DNA of 64,000 nt from Orientallactaga sibirica (GCA_036365145.1 JAEOAD010000026.1:4674001-4738000); one strand, 5' to 3'. Positions 10,620 through 22,582 are shown, counted from the stretch's first letter. Numbers and translations: made by a program. The notes: generated by a model from the sequence alone, not told the origin.

Positions 10620-11567
10620 TGCATCACATACGCACGCAAGCACGCACGCGCACACACACCCCCCCACATAGACATTCTCTCTCCCTCTCTTTCTCTCTCT
10701 ACAAAACCAAAACAACTGGCACAACAGATCAGACCGCCCTGTAAAGTGCCCAGTCTGCACAGCTGTGCCTCAATGTCAGAAGCTTAGAAAGATGCAGGAG
10801 GCTAAAAATGGGCAATAGGTTTAAAAAAATGAGCAGCAAATACTGTCAGGCTAGTGAGTTACCACGCTGGAGAAGAGGAAAGGACATGGGGGGGGGTGCA
10901 GTGTGCACAGAGCACTGGGCAAAGCAAGTCTTTATGAAACCCACCCAGGAGAGGCCCGCCTGCAAGGAATGCACAGGGGGAAAGACCAGCTGAAAATAAA
11001 CCAGGTAAATTAAATTGCCTTGAGGGAAGAGAAGGCAATATTGAAGTGCCCCGGGCACCTGAAGGAAGCAGCTTTCTCCAGGGTCGGCCTAAGGTTGCAC
11101 AAAGGAACGTGGCCCAGAAACACCCCCATACACACAGGATGGCAGCAGCTCTGAGCTACTTTTCATGTGCAGAGACTTCCTTTCATTTATCTAAGCAAAC
11201 TGCTGCAAAGACCGAACAATAAATATGATTGTGCTGGTATCACGACATTCGCACGACAATCTCCACCAGCAGCAGAGACGCAGCAGAATAAACACGCAAC
11301 AGCTCTGTGAACCAAATAAAAATGCTCCGTGTGTGTTCTTTGTGGAGGGCAGAGGGAGAAAATGAGAAAATGGAAAAGAGAGACAGGTTGATTTTTTTTT
11401 CTGGTGGTGGTAGTGTTTTCTTTTTCTTTTTCTTTCTTTTTTTCCTTTTCAAGCCCTGGAGCTCCAAAGCGCATCTGCTCTGAGTCAGAGTTTATTAACA
11501 GTGAGGTCCCATGGTGGGAGAAGCCATTAGGTTCCTGCAGCAAAGACTCAGTTTTGTGTGGCTTCCT
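10620..11567. other. Intron with CA/CT simple tracts
   Basis: (CA)/(CT) low-complexity sequence at about 10,628-10,700 and a TTTTC-rich run near 11,415-11,450. The remainder is unique, with no recognisable gene; the minus-strand 158-aa ORF at 11,187-11,663 runs from a SINE through the TC-rich run and is not a gene. Confidence 0.5.
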
Positions 11568-11774
11568 AAAAAAAAATTTTATTAATCTAATTATTTGAGA
11601 CAGAAATAGGCAGGAGCAAGAGAGGGAAAGAGAAAGAATGGGCACACCAGGGCCTCTAACCACTACAAATGAACTCCAGACACATGCACCACCTTGTGCA
11701 TCTGGCGAGATGAACCTGCGTCCTTAGGCTTTGCAGGCAAACGCCTTAACTGCTAAGCCATCTCTCCAGCCCTT
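11568..11774 (-). mobile_element. tRNA-headed SINE, reverse, full length
   Basis: A-rich/GAGA tail at left, ccagggcctctaaccactac, ccaccttgtgcatctgg, and terminal ctaagccatctctccagccc at right (the inverted head). Confidence 0.9.
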
Positions 11775-12193
11775 TGTGTGGCTTTTAAAATCACACAAAG
11801 AGAGGTGTGTTTTTCCTCTCTTTTTTTCTGAAAACACGGAATCTCTAACTTTTATTGCTATGGCTGCTTAGAGGCCACGTGGTTCATCCAACTCTCATTG
11901 AGGACATACCCCGAACCAGTGCAGTGTTGGCTGGTGAACTAAAGCTACTTAATGCTTCAGACGCTTACAAAACTAGAGAAAATGTCCAACGATCCTGCCA
12001 TCAGAAGTTTCAGGCTCGTTCCCTCATGTGGATAATTAAAAAACGTACCATTTCTGAGGCAAAACCAGAGTTCTGCCGACACAGTCTAATCAGCATGAGA
12101 CAGTACTTGTGTCTGCTACACCGTGAACTGACCTCAGTACCCACGCCACCACCTACAGATGACGACTTCCCACAAGCCCTTCTTCACAGATAA

Positions 12194-12280
12194 ATGCATC
12201 TGGAGTTCATGTGCAGTGGCTAGAGGCCCTAGCACACCCATATTCATTCTCTCCCTCTCTCTCAAATAAAGTATTTTTGA
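12194..12280 (+). mobile_element. tRNA-headed SINE, 3' part only
   Basis: Begins in the body at gcatctggagttcatgtgca and runs to ctctctctcaaataaagtat. The head and promoter boxes are absent (5'-truncated). Confidence 0.8.
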
Positions 12281-12304
12281 AACAAAAATAAAATATAAAT
12301 GTTC

Positions 12305-12376
12305 CTTGGCTTGGGGTGCAGTAGAACACTTGTCTAGTACTCTTGAGGTCCTGGGTTTGACACCCTAGCACCACAG
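12305..12376 (+). mobile_element. ID-like SINE
   Basis: ggcttggggtgcagtagaac ... ggtcctgggtttgacaccct follows the tRNA-derived ID monomer with its B box. Confidence 0.6.
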
Positions 12377-12637
12377 GAGGAAAAAATACCACTGCTCCTC
12401 AAAATGAAGCCAATTTGCTTTGGGCATTAGAGTATCTTTGACTTGCACAAAATAATTTTTGATCCATCCCCTTATTCCTTGAATACAAATTAGAATAAGT
12501 GATAAAGAAAAGAACTGTAGTTTCCTCCTGCCTTGTTTCTCTCTCCTTTTCTTTCAACACAATCTCTCAATGATCCTCTCTGAAAACTGGTAGTTGCCGC
12601 CTATAGTCATACACATATGTCCTTTGAAGAAATATCA

Positions 12638-12870
12638 GACTAAACCTGGTGTTGAGGTATACACCTGTAATCCCAGCACTCAGGAAGCTGAGGGAGGAGG
12701 GTTGCTGCAAGTTCAAGACCAGCCTGGATTACATAGTGAGGCTCAGCCCAGCCTGAGCTACAGAGTGAGACCCTGCCTTAAAACCAACAACAACAACAAA
12801 AAGGAAAGAAGGGGAAAAGGAAAAAAAGAAGGGAGGGAAGGAAGAAAGGAAGGAAGGAAAAAAATTAAAA
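12638..12870 (+). mobile_element. Old B1 SINE with A/GGAA-rich tail
   Basis: acctgtaatcccagcactca ... gtgagaccctgccttaaaac, with more changes than the other B1 copies. The tail expanded to (AAGG)n, from about 12,805. Confidence 0.85.
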
Positions 12871-13256
12871 AATGCCTATTCTTATTGGATTACTTCTAAA
12901 AGGTCTATTTGCCCAACAAGACAATAAATTTATTGCTAGAGGTGTGGTATAGAATTACAGAACCTTCAAAATATTTTTAAATGTAGATTATTTAACTAAG
13001 CGTAGAATCCAGAGATGTGAATGTTCACGAGAAAATGAAGACTATAAGCTAGGTGTACTTCCAAGCAGTGGCCATTCCATGTTACCATTGCGCCCCATCA
13101 GCACCAATATTGACAGTGATTCTTGATGGCCTTTGTCTAAAACACTAGCTCTCAGAAAAGGTAATGGCCTGGCACCTCTGTGCCTGAGCCTGGAGTCCCA
13201 CAAGGCCAGAGAAGTTTCACTGTCCATTAGCATCAGAAGCACCCCATCCTACCTAC

Positions 13257-13404
13257 CTCTCATGGGCGACTTCATGGCAGCTTCTACCATCCCCACAAGA
13301 AGCTGTAGACTCTTGGGGTCTTGTGCCAGTCCAGATGCAAAGGCTGCCAGGGCGTCGGCATGACGTCCGAGGTACTGGAGGGCAACACCCTGTCGGAAGT
13401 ATGC
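13257..13404 (-). CDS. TTC28: TTC28 coding exon (N-terminal TPR block), 148 nt
   Basis: The minus-strand peptide begins AYFRQGVALQYLGRHADALA and ends VGMVEAAMKSPMR plus one base of a split codon. It matches TTC28 at about residues 128-176 (numbering from memory). AYFRQG...LGRHADALAAF is a TPR helix pair (small residues at the 8/20/27-type positions, then AFASGLAQDPKS), the third repeat of the N-terminal TPR block. Acceptor: a pyrimidine tract ending tttccag directly before GCA at 13,404 (phase 0). Donor: AGAG|gtaggtagg after 13,257 (phase 1). A second GT four bases downstream would shift the frame. The reading frame is intact with no stops. The exon is flanked by ordinary intron, unlike its neighbour at 3,311-3,583. 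Identification is by recognition of peptide, not by a search. Confidence 0.93.
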
Positions 13405-13707
13405 CTGGAAACAAAGGGAAAACAAACACTTTTTACTTAGCACGCTGCAGTCCAGAAAGGCAGATCGGGATTCTTCAGCAGAATGGCCAGTCAGCAGAGC
13501 TAATACTGGGGTATCATTAGCTCAAAAACAGAAAGAAGGGTTGGTAAGGAAAGGAACTCACATCTTCTAACATCATAAAATATAACTTGTATCTGAAACT
13601 TTACTTCTTTTCATTCTCAAACACGTTGACTTTGTCATATTCTCGGACATTTATTGCCATATTGTTTTCATTGTTTTAATATTATTTTTAAAAAAAGACA
13701 TTTCTCA

Positions 13708-13882
13708 GGCTGGAAGAGTGCTTGCCTAGCATGCACAAAGCCCTGGGTTCAATCCTCAGCATCACATAAACCAGGCATGGTGGCATACTTGGGAGGTGGA
13801 GGCAAGAGGATCAGAAGTGTAAGGTCATCCTCAGCTACGTGGTGAGTTCAAACCCTGCCTGGAATACATGAGACCCTGTCTA
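13708..13882 (+). mobile_element. ID+B1 composite SINE (B4-like)
   Basis: ID head (gtgcttgcctagcatgcaca, ccctgggttcaatcctcagc) joined directly to a B1 segment (ccaggcatggtggcatactt ... gagaccctgtcta). It lies 300 bp upstream of the 148-nt exon. Confidence 0.75.
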
Positions 13883-14033
13883 TCCACCTTGGAATTTTAT
13901 AAACTTCTTATGGACAGGGATTTGAAGATTTTTCAATGTCTCATCAAAGTATTTGGTACGGCACACAATGAGAGAGAAATTCGACTTATGTTGTATTTTC
14001 CCTCTTTCAGTTAAGACTTTAAAAACCAACTTG

Positions 14034-14332
14034 GGGGCTGGAGAGATGGCTTAGCGGTTAAGCCTCTTCCATGCAAAGCCTAAGGACCAGAGTTTGATTC
14101 TTAAGTACCCACATAAAGCCAAATGCACAGGGTAGCACGTGCATCTGGAGGTTGTTTGCAGTGGCTGGAGGTTCTCGTGCACCCATTCTCTTTCTGCCAG
14201 GTGTGGTATGCACGCCTTTAATCCCAGCACTCATGGGGGCTGAGGTAGGAGGATTGCTGTGAGTGAGAGGCCAGCTTGAGATTACATAGTCAATTCCAAG
14301 TGAGCCTGGGCTACAGCCAGACTCTTACCACC
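14034..14332 (+). mobile_element. tRNA-headed SINE followed directly by a B1
   Basis: First element 14,034-14,198 (ggggctggagagatggctta to acccattctctttctg, tail missing). B1 14,199-14,332 starts ccaggtgtggtatgcacgcc. The B1 either inserted into the CT tail or replaced it. Confidence 0.85.
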
Positions 14333-14377
14333 ACTACCACCCCTCCTCCCTCAAAAAAACTTGGTTGCACATATTTT

Positions 14378-14608
14378 GGATTTTATTTTATTTTATTTAT
14401 TCATTTGAGAGAGAGTGGGAGAGAGATAGAGGGGGGAAGAGGCAGATAGAGAGAGAATGGGCACTCCAGGGCCTCCAGCCACTGCAAACGAACTCCAGAC
14501 ACATGCGCCACTTTGTGCATCTGGCCTTATGTGGGACCTGGGGAATTGAACCTGGATCCTTAGGCTTTGAAGGCAAATGCCTTAACCACTAAGCCATCTC
14601 TCCAGCCC
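14378..14608 (-). mobile_element. tRNA-headed SINE, reverse
   Basis: (TTTTA)n and GAGA tail at left, ccagggcctccagccactgc, gccactttgtgcatctggcc, and ctaagccatctctccagccc at right. Confidence 0.9.
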
Positions 14609-14611
14609 ACA

Positions 14612-14755
14612 TTTTTATTGGGGTTTTGTTTGTTTGTTTGTTGAGGCAAGGTTTCACTATGTAATCCTAGCTAGCCTCGAACTACTTGTGGTGACCCTCA
14701 CATCTCTGCCTCTTGAGTGCTGGGATTACAGGCAAGCACTACCACGCCTGGCTAT
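14612..14755 (-). mobile_element. B1 SINE, reverse
   Basis: (GTTT)n then gaggcaaggtttcactatgt ... gagtgctgggattacaggca ... cacgcctggct. It abuts the reverse SINE at 14,378-14,608. Confidence 0.88.
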
Positions 14756-15800
14756 AGCTACATACTTTGTGGCACTTCAGACATACTTTAAACAGCTATG
14801 TAAACTCTGTGTGCTTTGCTCTGGACCAAACAAAGGTTATCGTCCTTTGTGTCTTTTAGCTGGACTAGTTCTAAAGCCAGCACCATCCATGGGGGTTATA
14901 GGAAACATCCCCCTATCAACTAACTGAAGAAATTATCAGAGAACTGGGAAATAGTTACCTTTAGAATTTAAATGTTTAATGTTAGAACAGTTTTGAAAAA
15001 CTACAATTTGCTTCATAAAGTTCATTAAGTACATGGCCAGAGTTTTACTATCATGTAACTAGCAAAGGAACTTGTGCTAATTAATACCTAAAAATAACAC
15101 TATTAATTCATTCATTGTTTCTATAATACCTGTCTAAAGTCATTAGCTTCTTTTTCTGTTCAAATACTCTTACAATATTATTCACAACACAAATTTAACA
15201 TTTTCAGTCCAACATACCCAGACATCTTCACAAATTATATTCTTAAGACCTAAATGAAGTTTTAAACTCTTAAAACTACTAAATAAGCTGAAAATATTTC
15301 ATAATTTTATAGCACACATATACAGAGGGGATGAGGGAACAAGCTCCTTTCAGGTTTACATGTCTACGTAACTTGTTTCATTTGTATAACACTTTGATGT
15401 AGCTTAAGACAGGCAACAGCATTCCGGGTTTCTATGGAGAAATAATCCATGCACAGAATGAATACTTAGATTATTATGGGCTAATCAGCTTCTATTAGTT
15501 TAAACTACCAGCAGCTGGTGACATTCAAGCCATAGTAAGACAATAACCTGTAAGAGCACCTTCATGACCAATTCATACGCTCATGTCCTTTCACTGGCCT
15601 CAGCCACCATTTTAATCTTTAATGTGTATACAGACATTTTTCATTACCCCTTTCACTTCACATTTTAGATGATTTCTGTAATCCAAAAGATAGCCAACGA
15701 TGTATTCCATTTGAAGGTGGCTATAATTTACCTTCATCTACAAGTGCTATACTAAGACTTAACTACAAATATGCACCTATTTATATAACATATACACATA
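14756..15800. other. Intron, AT-rich unique sequence
   Basis: About 1 kb without recognisable repeats, RNA genes or open frames. Confidence 0.5.
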
Positions 15801-15945
15801 TAGGCTATGTGTGGTGGCTCATGCCTGAAATCTCAGCACTCTGGAGGCTGAGGCAGGAAGATTACCAAGAGTTTGAGGCCAGTCTGGGTTATATAATGAC
15901 TTCCATGTCAGCCTTGGCTACAGAGTGAGACCCTATACCAAAAAA
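15801..15945 (+). mobile_element. B1 SINE, forward, diverged
   Basis: tatgtgtggtggctcatgcc ... ctacagagtgagaccctata. The A tail runs toward the TA microsatellite that follows. Confidence 0.82.
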
Positions 15946-15963
15946 AAATCAATAGTAAATACT

Positions 15964-15974
15964 CTCTCTATATC

Positions 15975-16061
<87 letters not shown>

Positions 16062-16076
16062 GTAGATATAGAGAAA
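15964..16076. repeat. (TA)n microsatellite inside a palindrome
   Basis: ctctatatctacatata at left and tatatgtagatatagag at right are exact inverted copies around about 35 TA units, giving a near-perfect ~105-bp hairpin/cruciform-capable sequence. Confidence 0.93.
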
Positions 16077-16424
16077 GTATTTATAATGTCAAATATCTGT
16101 AAGTGGCAATTATTACTACTTTGGAGGGAGACAAAAGTGTCTGTAGTTTCAGGTATGTGTTATAAGAAACACAAAAACTTGTGAGTCTCAATTTTGGCAA
16201 CTTCTTGTGTATTTAAAGCAAAAGCTTATCACTCATTGTTGCGGAGACAGCAAGGGTCCTCCTAGCCTACAGAGCACAATCAGAGCATGTAGGCACAGTT
16301 CAGAGTCACAAGCTCAGCCACCATATGCTGTTTGCTTCGGACACTCAGAAACCAGGAGAGGATAGACAGGACTGTACCAAGCCTCCAATCCTGGCTTACT
16401 TCCTTCAGACAAAAGACTTTTTAA

Positions 16425-16514
16425 GTCTATGGCCACACTACCCTGAATGTACCCTATCTTTTCTGATCTTGGAATTTAAACAGGGTTGAGCCCGGTTAGT
16501 ACTTGGATGGGAGA
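16425..16514 (+). pseudogene. 5S rRNA pseudogene, truncated
   Basis: gtctatggccacactaccct matches the 5' end of 5S rRNA, and ggttagtacttggatgggag matches its 3' half up to about nt 90. The middle is diverged, and the last ~30 nt and the T-run terminator are missing, so it is not functional. Confidence 0.85.
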
Positions 16515-18395
16515 AGAAGACTAAGGGGGAGGAACAGGAGAGGAGGCTCCATGATCTCCCTGATCCTGTCCAGGCAGGGGCTCAGGGCACAGGAGCTGAC
16601 GATGGAGGCCCACAGGTGGACCAGACAGAGCGGCTCGCACGGCTCACCACACTATTCACTGCAGTAACCACGGGGTGAAAACTGGTTCTTTATCCTGTTG
16701 TGAGAGCTGTGCCACCACTGAGTTGAAGCTAATAGTGATAACACCTAGAGTGAGTTTAAGGAGAAGACAATAAAGAGAGAATTCAGAACCATGCCTGACA
16801 CAGAGTAAGACCCATCTTCATTATTAGTTAACCAGAAAAAAGACTCACTAAGAACACATAATGATAGACTAAGAGAATGCAGGAGTTCCAATAAATATTT
16901 CACTATTCAAATCACTGCTTCATCCACTCCTCCCCTTGCTCCAAGAAGAGACTGTTAGTAACTGGGCAACCATATAGTCGGGACCCTCATTGCCATAAGG
17001 CTTCCATTCAAAATCTAAATCACCTGGCTAGAATGACTGAGTCAGGGGAGGTGACAGTAGTCGCCTCAGGACCCACTGTGTCAACCTCCAAAGACAAAGT
17101 CAATATGTGCAGAGACCCTCAGCTATTTCCCACCAGCTCCAGGAAAACTGATGTGGCATCCTGCAGCCCGCCTGCTCCTCCTCCTGCGGGCATCTTCCCA
17201 TTATGGGTTCCAAAGGAAGAGGAACAAGCTCTGGTCCTTTAAGAGAGAGGAGCGTCTGTATGTGTATGTGTGTCTACATGTGTGTGTGTGTGTGTGTATG
17301 TCTACATTGTGTGATGTGTGTGCCACATGCCGAGTGCTTGGTGCCCAGTCTCCCTCAGATCACATGTACCCCTGCCTCTTGACCCCACACATGCGTTCCC
17401 CACCTGGGCGCTGCTCATGCAGCCCAGAGAGAAGGAAGGGAGATACCAATCGACTACTGAGAGCACCCCGTCCAGGGACAGTCGTCTTCACACTGAACTT
17501 GGCCAGGAAGAACAGCACCTTTCACAGGGAGCTGGCCAATGCACCGGACTAAAGGTGGCACCTACATTTTCAAGGGTCCTGCGGTCATCATTTATCATAT
17601 GTGGCTTACCGAAGAGAAACCCCCGTGATCTTCCCATGCATATAAAATGAAGACAACTGAAGTGCAAGAAGTCTCTGCTCCTTCCGTCCTCCCTTCAGTG
17701 CCAGTTCCTCAGCACTATGACACTAACACTTAGGAACAGGCAAGGCTCCTCCCTCAAGGTGCTTTCAGTTGGGAGGGGAAAACATAAAACCACAAAGGCC
17801 TCACTGGCTTGCTGCAATAAATACTAACAGGGACTGTCCCTGTAAAATTCCAGCAGTAATGAAAAGGTAACTGATGACTAAAGTATTTACAACCTGTGGT
17901 TACGATTGTTGGGATTATTAGCATTTGGTTTTGATTAAAATGGCCATCAGGAGGGTTAAAGTAAAACATTCAATGACTAAACACTTAAACCAGTAAACTA
18001 GTCACCCTGCAAACGCCCCTGGAAATAGTGGAAGATGTTAAGACTTCACTTCCAGCACTCCATCCCTGGTTCTTAATTCCAAATGACACTGGACCCAGAA
18101 ATGACCCAACACTCCACTCCCCCTTGGTCCAAAGCACACAAGGGCACACACATGTTTAGAGCACGTGACAAAACGCATGACACGATACTGTGGGACCAAA
18201 ATGTATATACGTATGCACAGTGTTAATTTAACTCTTACTTTAAGCACTTCCAAATAATCTGCCTTTGATTTTGATTTACTAATGCTTTCAAACATTGCCT
18301 TTAATATTCCCAACCTTGAACTTATCTCTAGCTGTAACATGGTGGTTCACCTGCTGACCAACACACACTTTCTATGTCATCACCATCTCTCTTTT
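16515..18395. other. Intron, unique, with a (TG)n tract at 17,258-17,303
   Basis: Overlapping ORFs at 17,033-17,650 read in different frames across the TG tract and show no known domain. About 17,735-17,790 may be an old mammalian-wide repeat. Nothing else is recognised. Confidence 0.45.
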
Positions 18396-18617
18396 TAAAA
18401 AAAAATATTTATTTAATTATTTGAGAGAGAGAGGCAGATAGAGAGAGGTAGATACAGAGAGAGAATGGGCGCACCAGGGCCTCTAGCCACTGCAATGGAA
18501 CTCCAGAAGCACGCGCCACCTTGTGCTTCTGGTTTATGTGGATCCTGGGGAATCGAACCTGGGTCCTTAGGCTTTGCAAGCAAGTCCCTTAACCACTGAA
18601 CAATCTCTCTAGCCCTT
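18396..18617 (-). mobile_element. tRNA-headed SINE, reverse
   Basis: gagagagagaatgggcgcac, ccaccttgtgcttctggttt, and right end aacaatctctctagccc (head slightly diverged). Confidence 0.9.
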
Positions 18618-18724
18618 CATTACCATCTTTCTAATGCCATGATTGTAAATCACATGACTGCCAACTCCTCCCTCATTGTTTTTTTTTTTAGATGAGTAAA
18701 AATGGAGAAAGTGGAACTGCCAAT

Positions 18725-18729
18725 TGTAT

Positions 18730-18764
<35 letters not shown>

Positions 18765-18914
18765 TTTTTGGTTTTTTGAAATAGGGTCTCGCTCTAGCTC
18801 AGGCTGACCTGGAATTCACTGTGTAGTCTCAAGGTAGCCTTGAACTCATGGCAATCCTTCTACCTCTGCCTTTTGAGTGCTGGGATTAAAGGTGTGTGCC
18901 ACCACCCCCGGCTC
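18725..18914 (-). mobile_element. B1 SINE, reverse, with (TTTA)n tail
   Basis: About ten ATTT units (18,727-18,767), then gggtctcgctctagctcagg ... gagtgctgggattaaaggtg ... cacccccggct. Confidence 0.92.
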
Positions 18915-19830
18915 AATTGTAGTTTTTAAAATGTGAGAACACTGATTTATAACTCATCACAACTGGGTCAAAAATGAAAATTATTACTAGATGCCAAAAA
19001 CTCTGAAAGTCTACCACTGGTGTAGGCACCAACAACTGCATTCAAGTCATATGGAAAAAAACAAAATTAGAGGATATGTAAAAAATGATTTGAGAGAAAA
19101 ATCATAATATCAAGATTTTTGAATTCTCTGAGAACTAATACTCCTCATTCATTGAGCTTATCAGTTTTCTCTTTGACATTTGCATATTTGATAGTTCACA
19201 TAGTTGACTTTCACATGCTTTTTCAGGGCTGTTTTATATGATAAATAGACTGTATTACTTAAAACAGAAACCAGTCATATGAGAAATAGTAAATATACAC
19301 CTATTTATGTACCCAAAAGTTATTCTATTTATATGTTGTACCCTGGGTCATTTCAGTTGTATGCAAAAATGAAGAAATTGGATTGACATTCCCAATACAT
19401 TTTGACACTCTTGCACCACAAAGGCCTGGGTAGAGGAGAACATAGAGGTAGGGAGAATGGGAACCTCCTGACGCAGCTTGTGCTCAGGCTGCAGACTGAC
19501 TCCTGCCCCTGAGATCCACATTTCACTACTGTCTGCTTCATTCTTCTTTGTAGGGAGACAAGAACCCAGAAGAAAGACTAGCTGTAGGAAATCCCCTCCT
19601 TCCAGAACACAGGTAGGGAGACTGGGAGTCTATCTGTAGGAATGTGAACATTCCATCTTGTCAGAGACTTTTAGCCTGATAGGCTGATGTTTAGCATTAT
19701 TAGAGGGTTTTCTGGGGCCCAGACCTGACACCCATCTTAGCAGAGAGCCCAGTATTGTCACGGAGTCATTACTACGAGCTCTCCTGCTTTACTACATAAA
19801 TGTAGATTTTGGATTTCCCAAAATCTTTCT
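18915..19830. other. Intron; contains one copy of a 147-bp dispersed duplication
   Basis: 19,463-19,609 (cctcctgacgcagcttgtgc ... tccttccagaaca) recurs at 22,008-22,154. Neighbouring sequence is unique. Confidence 0.55.
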
Positions 19831-19834
19831 AATT

Positions 19835-20045
19835 TATACATTTACCAAACATCTACTGTAAGCAAGAAACTACACTGGTAGCTTTCCAAAGTTCATGGTT
19901 AATTCTCACAGTAGCCTGCAAGGATTTTTTTTTAATAATCATTGCACAAAAAAGAACAGTTACAAGATTTGCCCTGAAACACAGAGTCATAAAGCCAGAC
20001 AACCCAGCTACCAAACTTTCTTTCCACTAGTCCATACCAACTCTT
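19835..20045 (-). repeat. MIR-like fragment, reverse
   Basis: ttaattctcacagtagcctg ... agtcataaagccagacaacc keeps the MIR order (core, then the 'cacagctagtaagtgg' zone) with heavy decay and a T-run insertion. Confidence 0.5.
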
Positions 20046-20149
20046 TGATAAAAGAATAAATGGTGTGCAATTAACCTCTAAATAAGCATTTTGTGGGGGA
20101 ACCCTTGTACTTGTAAAATTCAACCTATGGAGGCAGAAATGAAGGAAAA

Positions 20150-20960
20150 TCAGAAATGACACAGAAAATTTATGAACATGAATATTTAATCTCTATTCCA
20201 TTAGCAACCCTTGATTGTAGAACAATTTTTAATGAATTGGATAGAGGGGAAATTCATTTCATTAACCTTTCATATAAATGTATTATTATTGAACCAAACA
20301 GGCCACTGTACTTGCAACTCAGTTCGATGTTAATTAGATTACAGGCCCAAAGCCTTAAATCAAAGAGAAACAAAAGGAGCCTTCAGCAAGCTTCTTGGCT
20401 CTGGTTTGTTTGTTTGTGGGCTGCAATACAATTTGCTATGCTGCTTTTATTTTCTGATATTTTAAGGGCGTTTCCTCTTCCTTCAGTTTGCTGACACTTG
20501 ATATTACAGACAAAACAAAGCCAGGAGAATCGGCAAAGAGCACTTTCTTCATGTGGCAATATGTTCTACCTGCTCAGCTGGGAGCAATCATTCCCACCTC
20601 TTCACAAAACTTCACTCTTATTTTTCACATTTTTTTTTTACTAGTCTTGTTTTATTATATGCTGAAAGAACACGAGAGAGATTGGGGGCTAGTGTAGAAA
20701 ACACCATGATTTTGTTTGGAATCCAGAGTCAGCAGACCAAATGGCCTACACATAATGTTCTCACCAACTCCGCAGCTATGAGCTGTTTGCCTCTCTGTTG
20801 GCTTTGGTACATTCAGGATCCATTTCTAAAGGAAATCTGCTCTCAATTCTGGTATTTTCCTATCGTATCAGCCATATCATTCCCAAAATTAAATTTAGGT
20901 GAAGCATATCAAAAGTGTAATTAAGGTGACACACTTGTAAGAAAAAAACCTTATAGCCTG
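20150..20960. other. Repeat-poor AT-rich block, candidate conserved non-coding element
   Basis: About 800 bp without young repeats, holding ATTA/TAAT homeodomain-type cores (caatttttaatgaattgg, tcgatgttaattagattaca). ORFs of 112 and 123 aa overlap here in different frames, so coding is unlikely. Conservation is a guess from texture only. Confidence 0.3.
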
Positions 20961-21629
20961 ATAAGTTAAAGGAAAGATGAATGCCAATCAGGAGTTAAAT
21001 AACAAGTGCCACTTTCTAGCACTGAGTCATGTTATTGAATGTGCGCACATCCTCTGGAGTGTCTCAACCAAGCTGTAAAAATACAATCAAAGATGTCTGA
21101 GGGCCCAGAGCAACAGTTCTGAACTTTCCATATCTTGTGTTTTCATTCACCGGGTGTGGCATGGGAAGCTTATAAAGTCATGCCAAGAAGAAACCAGGGA
21201 ATTTCCTGAACATTCTCCAAAAAATCATCTGGTTTCAGCATGAGTTCTGTGCCCCTGCCCTGCCAGCCCTCTCTCCACCCAGAGCACAGAGAACGTGGAC
21301 TTTCACACATAGCCTGATCCTAAGGAATGTGGCAAGACCGGAAGCAAGATGGGGAAAAAAAGAATAAGAATGGTGGGCAGAGAGAACAGCAGATCAGGAA
21401 GCACATGGATGCCGACAACATGGGAATTAAAGCAGCCTTGATTCCTGCTAAATGTTGAAAACCCTGATGGCATTAATCATCATCATGCATCAGTCCTAAA
21501 CCATCCCAGGCTGATGGGAAGCTGAGATGGACGGACCCCACCTTGCAGGGACCAAGCCTGCAGGTATCGAGCAGGCAGAGCTCCAAAACAGCCCTGTGCA
21601 CAAACCACTTTTCCTCATCTTTCTTCTTT

Positions 21630-21827
21630 TAAAAAATGTTTTATTTTTATTTTATTTATTTGATAGTGAGAGAGAGAATGGGCATACCAGGGCTTCCAGC
21701 CACTGCAAACAAGTTCTAGATGCATATGCCACCTTGTGCATCTGGCTTATGCAGGTACTGAGGAATTGAACCTGGGTCCTTAGTCTTCACAGGCAAGTGC
21801 CTTAACCACTAAACCATCCCTCCAGCC
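21630..21827 (-). mobile_element. tRNA-headed SINE, reverse
   Basis: gagagagagaatgggcatac, ccaccttgtgcatctggctt, ctaaaccatccctccagccc. Confidence 0.9.
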
Positions 21828-22007
21828 CATCTTTCTGGGCAGCCAGATACCCTTGGCTCTCCTTGCCATGCAACAAGGGACATGGAGTGGTCATCTTCTA
21901 AAGGATTTTCTTGCCCAATCAGGGTCCATCAATCAGAATCTATATAGACACACCTGGCCCATACAGCCACTTGTGCTCAGGGCATCAAACCTATTCCTGT
22001 CTCTGAG

Positions 22008-22154
22008 ACCTCCTGACGCAGCTTGTGTTCAGGCTGCCAGACTGACTCCTGCCCCTGAGATCCACATTTCACTACTGTCTACTTCATTCTTCATTTTGGG
22101 GGACAAGAATCCAGAAGAAACACTAGCTGTAGGAAATTCCCTCCTTCCAGAACA
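22008..22154 (+). repeat. Second copy of a 147-bp dispersed duplication
   Basis: About 90% identical by eye to 19,463-19,609 in the same orientation. Sequence outside both ends differs. It may be a fragment of an unnamed LTR or other retroposon. Confidence 0.7.
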
Positions 22155-22382
22155 GTCTATGGAAACTACCACTATAAGAAGCTATGTGCTGGGACACGGG
22201 CGCTCCACACAGCTTTCCTTGGGCAGATGAAATTCCACTACTCATGATTCACCCTTCCTATGGACACTGGCTGTCAACCCTTGCTTTTCTATTCAAGTGG
22301 GAGTCCACGGCATGGCACCAGGGAGAAGTGTACCACAACACGGAAAAGACAGTTATTTGAAATTTGAGAAGAGAATTTTGTA

Positions 22383-22582
22383 ATAAACTTTTTTAAAAAT
22401 TTTGTGAGCAGAGAGAGAAAGAGAATAAGAATGGGCACACTAGGACCTCCGGCCACTGCAAAAGAACTCCAGATGTATGCGCCACTTTGTGCATCTGGCT
22501 TCACATGGGTACTGGAGAATCAAACCCAGGCTGGAAGGCTTTGAAAGCAAGTGCCTTAACTGCTGAGTCATCTGTCTAGCCC
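22383..22582 (-). mobile_element. tRNA-headed SINE, reverse, diverged
   Basis: agaatgggcacactaggacc, gccactttgtgcatctggct, and gagtcatctgtctagccc at right. Confidence 0.87.

Noticed and set aside
11187..11663. 158-aa minus-strand ORF
   Set aside because: Runs from a SINE across a TTTTC tract into unique intron, with no domain and an overlapping ORF in another frame.
13253..13257. Alternative donor four bases downstream in the 148-nt exon (ggtaggtagg)
   Set aside because: It would shift the frame against the following exon; the first GT gives the clean phase-1 junction.
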